NCBI GenBank assembly: GCA_950295325.1
Contig: OX485806.1
Location: 40,238,001 to 40,302,000 of the forward strand
Direction of reading: 5' to 3'
DNA from: Polytrichum commune
Taxonomy: Eukaryota > Streptophyta > Polytrichopsida > Polytrichales > Polytrichaceae
DNA length: 64,000 nucleotides
In this document: positions 11,799 through 24,230 of the stretch, in pieces
Layout of the letters: each line of letters opens with the position of its first letter
Numbering within the stretch: position 1 is the stretch's first letter
The notes under the pieces: generated by a model
Told to the model about the DNA's origin: nothing
The model's input: the letters and a program-made list of their open reading frames with translations, nothing else
Database searches by the model: none
Position numbers and translations under genes: made by a program

Positions 11799-13298
11799 CA
11801 CGGGGAGGTCACTTAGTGCATTTTAAAAACGACGTGCGGCATAATATAGGGAGGATTAAAATCAATTGACATAAAAATTATAAAAGAATTCCAAATAATG
11901 AAGGGTCCATTAAAAGTACATAAGCCCATTACAAGTAAAATAGATAGGTATAAAATATGGGCCATTCCCTTTTAGTAAAAATAATATAGGGGCTGAAAAT
12001 AAGGATCTTAGGATGTATGTTTAGTAGAATCAATTTCGTACGCATGCCTCATGAGGGATGGATGAAAAATTACTCATCATTCACCCAAAAATGAATGAAA
12101 TTGGAAGCCTCAGTACAGGGAACCGGAAATTTTTTGCCAACCGTAGAAGTTGATGGGCATTCCATTTACAAGTCAACGTTTGTCTCGCAACTCAATGGTA
12201 ATGTTTTTCTATCCAAAGATAGATTAGCAAGAATTAAACATAGTATTCATTTCAACAACCATGATAATTGTCTCCAAGCAAGATCTTCATGTGGATCAAG
12301 TTTGTTATTTATAGGATCTAATTGTGGGGTGCATTTTGTCCAACGGAGCACAACAATGCTATTGTCAACTGTAAAATCCGCTGCCAAACGAAAAAGGGGA
12401 CGTTCAATGACTGATGTTAAAGCTGGAAATGCTACTAACATATTGAACGGAGTAGATTCCAGTTCATGGTGGGTGGGTAGGGTGCAGGCTATGCGGCGGC
12501 GTAATGGGAAACAATTTGGAATACTTAGGCAAGCGGTTGACCTCCTTGCTCGAACGGAGGAATCAGGGAGGAGAAATCCTAATAATCCCCACATCGAAGT
12601 AATGTTGCAATATTATAGAAAATATCCAAGCCGTAATAAATTTAAGTATGATCACACGGATAGCAAATGGATTGATGTAGATTGCATTATATCTACGGTA
12701 ACCATAAGCTACAATTCTACAAATGAGGTGTACACTCTTGATAGGAATGATTCAGAGCAACTGTCCAAGTTTGTGACAGAACGAACTATATAAGATTCAT
12801 GACCAAGCTTAAAGTGTTTCACACTATATGGTTTTGGTCTTCACTAGCATGTAAAGTGATTTTGAATAAAGGATTTTTATGGAGCGGGTGTTGTGTTTGT
12901 GAACACACACACAATCTTGTTGTGTTTGTAAACACACACTCAATCATGTTGTGTTCCATCCTAAGTCTTTTTTTTGTATTTTCACTTTAAGTTTTTGTAC
13001 TTGGTTTTTGCAATGGTACGTAATTTATATATTTTTTTGTTGTCATGCTTTTCCCATCACTTTTGCATTGCATACATTCTTAAATTCAGTTATTTTAATT
13101 AAAAGGAATATAGACTACAAAAAATTTCAATGACATGGGCATTATAAGTAATGGTAGGGTACAAAAAAATAGGTCATTTTAGAATATTATGTAATTATAG
13201 GGAGCTTTTAATTCGTGCCTTGGAGGTAAATAGCCCCTAAACAAATACCCCTCCGCCGCACGTGGTACACAAAAATCCTATTGAGTGACCTCCCCGTG
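11799..13298. mobile_element. 1.5-kb hAT-like element inside LTR H
   Basis: The TIRs are CACGGGGAGGTCACT (11799) and GAGTGACCTCCCCGTG (ending 13298), with a perfect 8-bp TSD CTAACACT on both sides (11791-11798, 13299-13306). Subterminal sequence (ACGACGTGCGGCATAATATAGG) matches the MITE at 3323-3821 and the element at 32280-34940, so all belong to one family. It encodes no recognisable transposase but carries a 232-codon ORF. Confidence 0.87.
12095..12793 (+). CDS. unrecognised 232-aa ORF carried by the hAT-like element
   Basis: The longest open frame in this region lies wholly inside the 1.5-kb TIR element. I do not recognise the family. The protein has no signal peptide or membrane segment. 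It has a basic patch (AAKRKRGRS, about residues 95-103), a WWVGRVQAMRRR segment near 128-139, and a C-terminal half rich in aromatic and charged residues (KFKYDHTDSKWIDVDCI, VYTLDRND). Such composition and the lack of stops over 700 bp suggest a once-functional domain. Because related elements nearby lack it, it may be a captured host gene fragment, or a remnant of the element's own protein. Start codon choice is uncertain. It is probably not expressed as a normal gene. Confidence 0.45.
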   Translation: MKLEASVQGTGNFLPTVEVDGHSIYKSTFVSQLNGNVFLSKDRLARIKHSIHFNNHDNCLQARSSCGSSLLFIGSNCGVHFVQRSTTMLLSTVKSAAKRKRGRSMTDVKAGNATNILNGVDSSSWWVGRVQAMRRRNGKQFGILRQAVDLLARTEESGRRNPNNPHIEVMLQYYRKYPSRNKFKYDHTDSKWIDVDCIISTVTISYNSTNEVYTLDRNDSEQLSKFVTERTI

Positions 13299-13463
13299 CT
13301 AACACTAAAGTTCTAACATCCTAACCCACACTTTTAATTTAAGTTCAATTCCTAGAATATCACTCTTTTTATGTTTTGAATTGTTTGATAAAAATCCAAA
13401 TCTAAATGCATAATATCAGTAGAAGAGGTTAAAAACACCTGTGGGCACCATGTTGGGCTCACA

Positions 13464-13620
13464 AAGAACACTTCAGAACGGCCATTGATGAAGAGAGAAT
13501 TTCCAACCTGAAGGCACTTCCAATGGATGTAAAGAATTCAAAATGCACACCCCAACATCTTCCTTCCCAAGGGGATTTGCATCAATACAATCCTTAGGAT
13601 CCGAGTTCCTACAACACCAT
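13464..13620 (-). pseudogene. N-terminal piece of the split transposase
   Basis: On the minus strand this reads VGNSLFINGRSEVFF up to the LTR boundary. With one copy of the AAGAA duplication removed, it continues in frame into MMVSTCGIIPAIMRKYK on the other side of LTR H. It is therefore the upstream part of the same gene. A stop and loss of frame lie further upstream, and the true N-terminus was not found. Confidence 0.5.
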
Positions 13621-13899
13621 CGGCCACGGGAACGCCACAACCATTGACTAGGACAACAACAAGATCAGGTTATAGCCGCGGGTCCGAGATCTACAGAGCC
13701 ATGAAGGCCATTAAAGCAAAAGAAAAATAAACAACCACAAATGTTATCACAAAAATAAAAGTAGTGTCTCGTATTGACGATCCAAACTTATAGGTCATAT
13801 CAATATACATTTACATGTCAAATGTATGGCTTGGTGATCGATTATATTTCAAGGACTTTGGTCTAATATTGGATATTCCATTGGTATTTTGTATTTCAA

Positions 13900-15480
13900 T
13901 CGGGTACACGGATTAAAGCATCGAGTGCCCAATCAAACATTCCCACTGAATTTGTGCCAATGGCTGTGTTTTGCTGTTATACAAAAGTCGCAGATGCAAG
14001 ATTATGACAACTATATGCGTTGGTTGTTGAGGTCTTGCAGGCTTTAGTTTAGGATAAGTTGTCCAAAGCTTGGAATTTGTTGTTGTACCTATAGCTTGAT
14101 TGTATTCATCATCTAATTACACATACATCACAATCCATCAAGCAGGCAAGAAATATATACATATTGAGGCTCATTTTATACTTGGGGCAAGATTGAAGGT
14201 CAGCTTTTACTCCAAAAAATTGGTCCAATAAGACCACACAATTTCATCAAATCTAATCAATGAGGTTTATACTAGGGATGGGTCCGAACACTTACTCATT
14301 CCATGTGGCATCTTGGGTGGCACAATTTTAACGTCAAACCTTCAGGTTGGCTTGAAACAATTGGGCCTCATCACTTTACATATGACAAGGTTTGGCCCAA
14401 TAAAGTTGATAAAGTCGGGCCAGATTGAGGGTTGAATGCACATGAATCGGGCTAGTGCTTTAAAACACTATTGTTTTTTATATGTCAGTTTTTAGAAGCA
14501 TTTGTTCTAGAGTTGCTTTCACATCATAAGCATGTTTAAGACTATATATTCTAAGAAATTATATATATGAGTTTCAATACCTAGGACGTTTGGAGGAGTT
14601 AACCTAGATGCTCATCTAAGGTGGAGATACTTGCAAACTACAATTTAACATATTGTCTAACCCAACAATCTTGTAATATGCTATAATTCCCTTTAGGCCA
14701 TCAAAGGGCCCAAACTGATATAACGCTTTGGGCCTTATCATATTCATCTTGGGATTATGTTGGGTCGTGCATGCATAACATTCTTGAGTAGCCCAATGTA
14801 GATGGAGTAATTCGTATGTACTCATGATAGTAACATTAGAATGATTCCACATGGGCGCACATCTTCAATTGAATTTTGAAAGATAGGAGAAGGCTTCATG
14901 TCCGAAGATATGCAACAATTACTCGGTGTTGAGTAAATGAGAGCTTGCGAGTGGACTATGCTTGCAAATCATTCCAACATATTATCAGGAACTTGATTCT
15001 TAGAAACTTATTCTCAAAGCGTCCTTACAAGTCCAAAAGCTTCCGAAAGCTTTCTCGGGCTATATGGGCCTCTCCATGCACGAAAATGGGTTTTTAAGGA
15101 ATATACCTTTTTTGGAGATTAATTATATCAAAAGAGATCTTATTTTAAATTAACTATCTATCAACTGCACTTTGTAAATTGGTGGTTACTTTTTAATGTC
15201 ATTCAAGTTTAGGATTCAATTACGTTGTACATGGTTTGGGTGTGCTCAGTTCCAGATACATATAACTAAATTGATGGTCAATGTCCGATATGGCTATATT
15301 TTTATTTTCTCCTTGCCATAAGATAATGTACTAAATATATCAAGCCCTTAGGAAAAAATGATTCAAGATTTGACAAGGACTCGTAGAAATTCTATGTATA
15401 GGTTGTACTTTGAACCCGCTAAAAATTCAAAGGTTAAGAATATTATGTTGGATATGTGTGGGTTTGTACCCAGGGGGGTG
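13900..15480 (-). repeat. dispersed repeat R1, copy a
   Basis: Inverted relative to copies at 36955-38050 and 52190-54060. Shared blocks include GAGCATCTAGGTTAACTCC, GGCCCAAAGCG and TGCATGCACGACCC. No protein of known family is encoded, and the 78-aa frame at 14616-14852 is not conserved as coding. Its ends are approximate and I found no TIR or TSD. It may be an LTR or an internal part of a retroelement. A short AT-rich stretch follows, to 15860. Confidence 0.6.
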
Positions 15481-15893
15481 CAATGAAATTCCATACTTGT
15501 ACCAATCAGGTGTATAGAACGGGTATTAATTATGACTATGGGTTACAAAATATACATAGAGCTAGGTTTTTTTTTTCCTAGCAATGTAATTATATTAACT
15601 TGCCCATTTCAAAATATTGGAATTCATCATGAAATTACGACAAAGACACACATATACAGGAGATTATAGATAGTTAAGATGAATTATTGAAATATATTCA
15701 CCTATAAATATTGGAAGTCGATTTATTGCAAGCTTTCTCTTGTTTACATATGTTTTTGCTCGTTTAACTTTCTATTTTACTTTTGCATGGTATATGCACT
15801 TCTTAATATTTCTTAACAAGAAATACCTGCTGCAACTTCCTACCTGTTCAACTTACAAGGGCCCTCAAAACTTCACATCACGTCTCTCCAGTA

Positions 15894-16012
15894 TCTAGGA
15901 AACTTGTAGATGTAACGCTGGTGAAATAGTTACATCTACCACAACCCTAGATATTGGGACGGAGATCTTGAACTTAAGGCCCACTCTAAGTCCTTATGTA
16001 TGTATATAAATA
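15894..16012 (+). promoter_or_regulatory. promoter region of MDR copy 2
   Basis: The dyad is kept: TCTAGG...GTAGATGT at 15894-15913 and ACATCTACC...CCTAGA at 15932-15951, followed by TATATAAATA at about 16003. The surrounding sequence aligns with the copy 1 promoter, including GGGAC before the TATA box and the GTTGTTGCTGGAG segment after it. Confidence 0.5.
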
Positions 16013-16833
16013 TATATCCAAGTGGAACCCAAAAGCTAACTAGGTTTCAAATCCACTGCTCTCTCAGTGATCAAATTGTGAAAACTTTGCAGATAAGGGA
16101 AGCTGTTGTTGCTGGAGTTTTCTTTCTTTATTTCTTTCTTTCTTTCTTTTTTAAAATAAAAATTTAATACCAGATCAGCAAGGATATATTTTTTCCCGTT
16201 CAACAGTTTTGGCCCAGTCGACTGTTTTGTCTAGATACTGCGACGATTAATTGCAAGCAAGCTTAGTTACGTAGGAAATGTTCAGGGGAACCATTGTTAC
16301 TAGGCTAAATTACCTGGTCTTGGAAGTAGAAGTTTGAGTTTCATGAGGTTTCTTAAGCCAACTTGTGGGTAGTCCACATCAAGTAGACGTATGTTATTTG
16401 GATTCATTTCCTTGTGCACCCACTTCTTGTAGAATATGAAATATGCAATGAGTGCGAGATGATTAGCAAATCCAAATCACGCCCATAGCGATTTGCGTCA
16501 TTATTTTTGGAACTCATGTGAATATCGTTTACTATCAAAATGAAGGTTCTTGTGCTTATCATGCGCCCAGTCATTTAGGTCCCCCCAATCATGTTGCATG
16601 TTAAGCCTAGAATGGTCAGCAGATTTTGAACATGTAATCTAATCTCTTTTTCACACATGTCGTTTGGGTGTCCGTTTTTACATTCACACTTAATCACATG
16701 CCACTCAAATATAGATGTCCAGATTATTGCTATGTTCGATATAGGCACGTCTACCTTACCTCAATCAATATGTCACGAGTTCACCTTAGTGGTGTTCATA
16801 GAATTTCAATCCAGTGCATGAAGGTTAAAAGTA

Positions 16834-18629
16834 ATAGCAAGAGCAATTGTCTAGAATGGCACAAATTTGAAGCTAATGGAAAAAGAAGTGCCTGAGCCGA
16901 CACATGGGCATGTGGTAGTGCAAACCACCATAAGGCCAATCCTCCTTGTGGACCTCTATTTTTCTCATCAAGTATGTCGGGAAGTTTTGCAACCAATTGT
17001 CCCTGGGTATGCGAGATTTGAAATTGTCCACTTGGTACAATTTTTAACTTATAGTTGCATGAAATCATTGAAATAGCTTGAATTTTTGAGGATGTTGATG
17101 TGTATAAAGTTCTTGGCTATGGGACCTAAATGATCAGCGAGAGGAGAGTGGAGGATGAGCTGCAATTTTACAACTCATTAGACCTCCACCTACTCAATTT
17201 AATTATGGGGCATAATCAATATGTTCATAGATTGAAACTAGAGGTTATGGTTGGAATGATTTATGTGTGGACTAAAAAGCATAGGGGAATTGTAAGAAAT
17301 GGATGAAAACACATGAGATTGTTTTGGATTTTGAAGAGTTTTTAATAGTATTATTTCATGGCTATGGACTACATAAGTGATGAGAGAAGAGTGAACAACT
17401 TGGTGCAATAGCATTAAGCTAGACGTCCACCTACTCAAGTTATTTATGGGACATAACCCATATGCCGATGGACCACAATTGGAGGCTACGATTCATATGC
17501 TCCTTGCGTGAAAAACAAACATAGTAGAATTGCTAGAAGTGTTGTCCACTTGAATGAGCTACCAGTTATGGCTTCAATGAGGGAAATCAAAATAATTGGG
17601 GTTGTGGTGGGGAGAAGGGCTAAGATGCGACGAGCGAGGGATACATATAATCTTCACCTTGAACTTGGTGTTGGGTACATCAACTCAATCTTTCCAATAG
17701 CTCAAAGGAAGAGTGATTCATGCCTTACCTGGAACTCTAGATTGACGTTTGTTACATTGGTATACTAATTATAATGCGTTCCCTTGGCTAGGAAATATTG
17801 ATTTCAACTTGAAGGCAAATTTGGACTTGCATATGTGTAATGAGCAGGTTATGCTATGCAGATAGGGGAAGAAGTGACAAAATTAAAGTTCAGGCAACCA
17901 TTCTTGCACCATGGCGCCGAACACAAAGAAGGCGCATGGTAGGACTATGTGGAGGCCCCTGAGAACGCCGCATGGCTAATCCTGACCTTGGTGATTGATG
18001 AAGCTGCCTCCCAATTTGTGATCAACCCCTGGACAGCGTATGGGCTCATTGAGGACTTGCAAGTGACAAAAAGCGAATACCTCTTGCAATTTGTCGCCGG
18101 CTTGGGAGTAGGCCGACATGTGATCCAAATGGCAAAACATTAGTGGGGCATCAAGGCAATCAACGTGGTGCGTTGGGCACAGCAAAAGTCAGAGCTAGAG
18201 GCCCTTGGGGTGGACAAGGTCATCTTATCGAGCAATGAAGACTTGGTTTCCTGGGTAAAGAAAATCACGCACGGGACGCTCATGTACGGGGCCATAGATC
18301 CAATTGGCGGCAAGTTCACGAAAACAATTGGCTCGTGCGTGAGGTCTGGGGGCAATGCAATTTTGTAGGGGTCCTTGGCCGGCACTCTCAACACAATGGT
18401 GGGGTTGTTGGACCTTGTCCAGGGTGTGAAACTCTTAGGATGGAGTCTCAACAATTACATCGAGGAGGAAAAGAGGTGAACTGCATTAACTCAAGAGGTG
18501 GGGAAGCTGATGGCAGAGAATGTCCTGGAGCCGTTGAGTAGAGAGAGATTTGATCTCGCAGACATAGAGGAAGCATTGAACTGCTCAGAGAAAAATGCTC
18601 GTGGTGGCAAAGTTCTGCTTACAGGGTGA
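16834..18629 (+). pseudogene. MDR oxidoreductase copy 2, pseudogene
   Basis: The exon 1 homologue (16834-17034, exactly 201 bp as in the other copies) begins ATA instead of ATG and has TAG at the seventh codon. The exon 2 homologue (17862-18629) keeps the AG acceptor but has lost bases in the GQRVTPF region, has TAG in place of TAC/TAT at MAKHY, and is frameshifted after GSCVRSGG. The C-terminal GGKVLLTG is still readable. The Rossmann segment is degraded (QFVAGLGVGR). Its 3' flank resembles that of copy 1. No functional reductase can be made. Confidence 0.88.
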
Positions 18630-19579
18630 ATGCCCTGATAGATAGATGTAACTCTCAGCTTCCTGAAGAAACAAGCACAAATGAGGAGCCTAAAGGAGTC
18701 TTGAAGAGTTGTGAAGAGGGTTAATATCTGTAAGCAAGTGAAGGTAGGGTTGTTGGAAGAGCCCAGAACCATGTAAAGTGTTTCTTTTTCAAGTACTTTT
18801 GTGTCTGCTGCAACACAATCACAACCAATGCCCGTCAAGCAGTTGGAAATAAGTTCATGTAGCAGTTAACAAGGGCTCTGTATATATAACCTATACAGCC
18901 TTGGAGGCAAAATTCCCCTGACAAGCTCAGAGTCTATAGTGTGAAGCAGTGGAGACATGTACGAAGGTTACGTGTAGCAAGGGACCGTACGTGAATGGAA
19001 GACACCGGAACCCCATGAAGTGTGTGTCTCCAAGCACTTTATATCTGTTGCACAATTTGTACCTAATCCAAACAAGCAATTGAAGAATGCTGAGAAGAGC
19101 TATGTAACCTCTAGAGCCTGCTCTTGGAGAAAGCCACTGGCAATTTGAAAAGATATATGGAAATGAAATGTCACGGTTTGTAAGATATGGAGTTTTTCCA
19201 ACTTTTGATCGCATACAAAAACTACACTTTCATTGAAACAATAAAATTGGTATCAAAGTTCTCATGTCACCTCTCGTGTCTATCAACTGGAGCCTATTAA
19301 AAAATTCAACTGCCAAATCAGACATTCTTGTTGGACTAGAGCCAGTGAATGCATTTTCTCTTTAGACAACTGTCGCAGATGCAGGATACGACATTTATGT
19401 TCATTGGCTGAACACTGGAAGGCCAATGAGATTTGAGTTCTTCATTTGCTAACCATCTGAAGTGCGAGGACAACTGGACTTAGAATAGAGGTAAGGTAGA
19501 ATAGGGGTAAGAATAGAGGTAAGGTAGATGTGCACATTAAATGGTCTGATCTTAAATGGACACGATTTGGATTTGCTAA
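18630..19579. other. 3' flank of MDR copy 2, weakly repeated
   Basis: Two diverged direct repeats are visible (about 18760-18890 and 19005-19120), sharing CATGTAAAGTGT/CATGAAGTGTGT, CAAGCACTT/CAAGTACTT and CAAGCAGTTG/CAAGCAATTG segments. No gene is recognised. Confidence 0.45.
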
Positions 19580-22132
19580 TCATCTCACTCTGCACAAAAG
19601 AGCTCGAAGCTGGGCAGCCTCTGCCGCCATGTCTTCAAAGGTTCGGTCCTTCCGCTCTTTATCCAGATTCAGCTTCTCTGCCAGCTGCTTCTCCTTTTCA
19701 TCAATCTGTACAATCAAAGCCCCAAACCACAAAGTGTTCAGAAAAATAGGCACCCATAGAAAGGAACTATGGGAGATCTCTATAAAGCACACAATACCAG
19801 AAGATAAGTTGATCTGGGTAATTTCAAATTGGTCACACACTTCAGGACTTCATTGGTATATGGTAATCCATTCGCAAGCCGACACAATTAGGAAAAAGCG
19901 ATATCGGGAACTTACCACATCATAGATTTCATCATTATTTTCAAAATCACCTCCCTTTCTTGGAAGAATATGCACATGGACATGTGGCACAGTTTGTCCT
20001 GCTTGCGGGCCATCCTGAAAGCATTTATGTTTACAAGAATTAGAGACAAAAGTTACTGAACAATTTGTTGATCTTCGACAAACCAAGACCCGGAGCTTAT
20101 TATGAGCTTCAATAACACATTTAAAAGAGGACACTGTCAATCACACTCGAAGCGCTTTTTCAAAACAAAACAAATAGGTAGACAGAAAAGTTGACACCAA
20201 TAAGATTACCAGAAGATAAAGGTCGTCCATACCTGAATAGCAAATGTTAAGGATGTGGCTTTATAAAAGGGCTCAATCTTTTCGCCAATGCGCTTTGCAG
20301 TGACCCACAAGTCAGCAGTCTCCTCAGGAGTCAGGTCCAGAAACCGATGAACTACCCTCCGAGGGCTCACCAGAACATGTTTAATTTGTGGTTAAGGTAT
20401 ATTTCACATGCAAGTTTTACACTGCACAAAAGATTGGTATACATATTTGAAACCTGCTGCTGGGTCATTCTACAGTTGATCTCCGTTTGACAACAAATAT
20501 ACCCCCCCTGACAACCTCGTTCCCAAGGCCTAAACCTGGATCCCATGGGAACTCCAAGGTCAAGCCCCCTAAGGCCAAAATAGTGCTCAAATGGGAGACC
20601 TTCCTAGCACTATTTATAGTGCACCCTACCATTGTGGTCCACCTAATCGTAGTGGGCATAATCCAAGTGAACCACATAATTCTTTTGACCAACCACATGG
20701 GAACCTAGGAGCTTGCCCTTAGGGGTAGATAGATAGGTGCAGGTTGGCTTGTCCACACCTGTATTTGAAACCCTCGTAGCACCAGTCATGGTTGTCTAGA
20801 TTTATTGCCACTGGAGGGGTAGCTTGAACCCAAGGCCATAACCTAGATCACATGAGAATTTTGAGGCTATGCTGCCTAAGGCCATAATAGTGCTCAGATG
20901 GGAGACCTTCGTAGCACTTGATTTCCAATACACCCTACCAACTATGGTCCACCCAATCATAGTGATAGTAAATAGGTTTCCACATAGGTTAACCAACCAT
21001 GTGGAAACCTTGGGGCTTGTCCTTGGGAGAGATTAGGTTGGCTTGTCCACACCCATTGTTCACCTTTCATAGGAGGCCATAGTCTTCCAAGTTCTAATTC
21101 TCGCGATGTCCGTTTCAAAATTACATACAGAATTGGATTATCTCGAAGATGAAGCAACACCATAATTCACGCCATTGGCAACATCAAAGTCATCTCTTTC
21201 TTCCTCTCACTACATTCATGTTCCCATTCATCCACAAGCTTTTCTAGCATCCTACTAAGGCTTTTAGAGAATCATGATTAATCTATGCTACAACCTTACG
21301 TGTTAGAAGGATATGACCTGCAAATCAACACAAACACACAAGATTGCATTAAATAATGCCTCATCACTTGTTGGGCAATGGAAGAAAACCACCAACTACA
21401 GTTTTAGAGTGCTTAGAAGGGAGGGACCCATCTCTAAAGTCCATACTTGGATTCCCATAAATGACATGCCACTCAGTTCGCCATTGCTAACCCTCCTCTA
21501 TGTGTGATAATTAATATGCAATAACTCGTGACACATCTATTGCTGGCTGCCTTCTTTGTACAAATTTTCGGGTAAAGGCCTAATTGAAGTCTTCTGCAAC
21601 TTTGAAATCCTAAAAAATAGGAAAACAAGGTGAAATAATGCCATCAAGGACTTTACCAGGAACAACAGGCTTCAGATTGACAAATCCATATGAATGCTCC
21701 GTGATTAAAAACACCTCTGAGGGGTCGATCTTGAATTTCCCAAAGTAAAACACCTCGTCTGTCTGCCACCCAAAAAGTGTACATTTTAGCTCATCGTGAT
21801 GGCAGAAACAAATTCTGTGTCAGAAAATTATGGAGACAAGAAAAGTGGGAAATATGATAAAAACGACGTAAGATGGTTGTTGAATGAAGTAGAGACTAAG
21901 ACAAAGTTCACTTTCTGATATGATATTGTGATACAATACATTCCTCAGCACACTGGATGCTTCAGGTTGGTTTTTTGATATCATGATAGATTATCCTAGC
22001 AGATGGAAGCCTCTAAATTTTTTTGGAGAGGTTTAAATTTCATTCAAGAGCTGCAATATCAAGCAAAAGATTTGGAGAACCCAGGGTAAATACCTGTACA
22101 GACACCTTATGTGATGTATCATGGGAGGACAT
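19580..22132 (-). CDS. FHIT: Fhit-type HIT-family dinucleoside polyphosphate hydrolase
   Basis: Five coding exons on the minus strand: 22132-22094 ([13 protein letters not shown]), 21762-21657 ([23 protein letters not shown]), about 20379-20233 ([28 protein letters not shown]), 20014-19916 ([19 protein letters not shown]) and 19705-19580 ([11 protein letters not shown], stop). Together about 172 aa, usual for Fhit. HVHVHIL is the HIT catalytic triad motif; family members cleave Ap3A-like dinucleotides to mono- and dinucleotides. Donors and acceptors are canonical except before exon 3. The base triplet before CATGTT should supply AG plus two bases but reads TAAA, so exon 3 has no usable acceptor. 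The first exon is chosen for its in-frame ATG and CAG|GTATTT donor. The gene is either a recent pseudogene or has an exon boundary I cannot see. Confidence 0.72.
20521..21058. repeat. tandemly duplicated module in Fhit intron
   Basis: Two units about 308 bp apart (20521-20765 and 20828-21058) share CCCAAGGCC, GCCTAAGGCCA, AATAGTGCTCA, ATGGGAGACCTTC, CACCCTACCA and GGCTTGTCCACACC. They are clearly diverged. I do not recognise the family. No A/B box pair convincing enough for a SINE was found. Confidence 0.7.
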
Positions 22133-24200
22133 CCTTATCCTGCCCTTACGAGAGCCTTGTTCCATTGCAAGCAAACGTAACAGCAGATACAGAGTTAGGA
22201 TATGGATGTTAGGTCAGTTAAATTGAAGGTTTCCAACATGAAGGTTTGCGATCTCGTTCCCTTTCTACTAGATCTCAAGGAACATAAAAGCTTTCATGCA
22301 TTCTTCAAATTAATATTGCACAATATTCTCTTACATGGATTTCGATGCTTGCATCAAAGTTTCTTTGATTCACGGTCCCCCGGAACACTCTTATGAAACT
22401 CATTATAATGTTATGTGAAAAGACAAAAGATCTACCTTTTTAATTACAAAACGTCAGCCGATCACTCACCGAGTAGAAAAGATGAGCTTCTGCAAGAATC
22501 TTGCCCAATTTGAAAATATGAATGCTGCAAGACCGGCCGAATCAGATGTTTACAAGCCAGGGCTGGTGGCCTTGTCCAGTTTGCACAAAGCCCGAGCATG
22601 AGTTTCTGAGCTGACAAAAAACAAAGAGAGACAGAGTCAAACAACAAGTTCTACAAGGAGTTCCCGAAAGTTAATATCCTCAATTTGCGATGTAAATGAT
22701 TAACCTCATTCACTGGAAATTCTAAATCTTTCAAGAATTCATACTGGAAATAGGGAGGAATGTGTAGTCACCACATTGCTCTCTTCTACACTTCCATAAT
22801 CGTTAAGTATGACAGAAAGCTCACAGGGGCAAAAGATAGGGTTACACATAACCTCACGTTTCAATAATTGGATTTCACCTCATGGGTTTGAAATGTTATA
22901 CTTATGTCATTCTCTTTCTCCCAAAACATGGACTACTCCCCACTCCAGAACCTCATCCTCCGAACGCCCAAAAGAAATCTTTGAGTGTTGCCTAACCCCC
23001 AATTCTTGTTAACTGAGAGACCAGGTGTCAATCCAAGTACACACTCTCCATAAATTTTTGAAGAAAGACAGTGAGAAGAGTGAGAGAATGAGTGAAGAAT
23101 CAGAAATTTGGCACAAATCCCTGCGCCTGCCATCATGTGAGAAGAAACAAACCCACGAAAAAGAAGCATATGCTAATTTATGCTCAACACAAGCGCATGA
23201 TGTGTTTGTGTTTGTGTTTGTGTTCAGTGTACCTACTTGATTCTTTTCTTAATTGAATCCGGAGCATGAGTTTCGCGGTGATTCCAAAGAGTTGAAAGTG
23301 AACCCTACTTGAACTCGCTCTTCCTCCCGCTTGAGCTCCCTTCTAGTGTTTTCTTTCCTACACTCTTCTTTCGTTTTCAATTTCTGTCTCTCTTGAGCTC
23401 CCTCTCTCTCTGTCTTTCTCAATCTATGATTCACATGATCATTGTATTTGGAAAATGATGTTAAAAGTGTCACTTTAAAGCACTGACCTCTAATATATTG
23501 TTAGGTTTGAAATTTTAAAAAAATGTGTGCTCTTTCAAAGTGAAAGGGAATTTCAATGCAACTACATGCTTCATTTGAATTATGTGCAAAAGTTATAAAG
23601 GTTTAGAGGTTTTTTAGCAGATGACTCAAAACCAACATGGGAGTATGATGTTCAGGCGGTGCCAAGGAAGTGGACTTTTTATTGGAATTCTAAATGATGT
23701 GCGTGAGTGACTATGAAATAAAACCCCCCATACACAAGAAGTTTAAGGAGATACAAAAAAAAATGTAAACATATTGATGGTATGCTAGATAATGAACTCA
23801 ATTTTTTATACTAAGGTTTTCAACTCTATGTGATAAAATTCCTCCACTACATACACAAAATAAATAGCTCATGAAACAAATAGGCCTTTATTACATATAC
23901 AATCCACTTTCACTTTCCAAAAAGGAATTTATAAAAGATTGTTTTCCTCTATAGTATGCAACTGATACAAATATGACCCTAGAACATATGTCATTGAAAC
24001 TAGCGCAATAATAGCATTCAAATACTTTACTATCATATATTCAATTAAGTTGTAGGTCCACTTTGATTCATTTGACATTCGATACCAACATAACCCGATC
24101 TCCATATGCAAAGGGTGGGCCATTAGGTCAAGTGATGCTTCATATTCTACCCATCTATCACCAAATATTTAGCACATTATATAAACCCTTCCAATATACT
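22133..24200. other. upstream flank of Fhit gene, no gene seen
   Basis: This should contain the Fhit promoter, but no TATA box could be assigned. A CTCCC/CTCTCT-rich tract lies at 23330-23420. A (TTTGTG)n-like run is at 23200-23222. No conserved ORF is present. Confidence 0.5.
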
Positions 24201-24201
24201 C

Positions 24202-24230
24202 CCTCCGTCTCAAAATTATTGTCCTACTCC
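24202..24230. mobile_element. Stowaway-like MITE terminus
   Basis: CTCCCTCCGTCTCAAAATT follows a TA dinucleotide. This is the well-known terminal sequence of plant Stowaway (Tc1/mariner) MITEs. I did not find the matching inverted end downstream, so only one terminus is supported. Confidence 0.45.

Larger units (their letters stand above)
10573..13463 (-). mobile_element. solo LTR H, reverse, TSD AAGAA
   Basis: The reverse-orientation ends are TGTGAGCTTTAAACCCCC at 10573 and GGGCTCACA at 13463, with perfect AAGAA duplications at 10568-10572 and 13464-13468. Inside the 5' end (right side) are the family marks GTGGGCACCATGTTGGG and CTCTTTTTATG. After removing the nested element at 11799-13298 and its 8-bp duplication, the LTR is about 1.38 kb. 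It interrupts the transposase reading frame at EVFFMMV. It has no coding capacity; the ORFs at 11079-11757 are non-coding LTR sequence. Confidence 0.82.

Noticed and set aside
14616-14852. 78-codon minus ORF
   Set aside because: It lies in repeat R1; other copies do not keep the frame.
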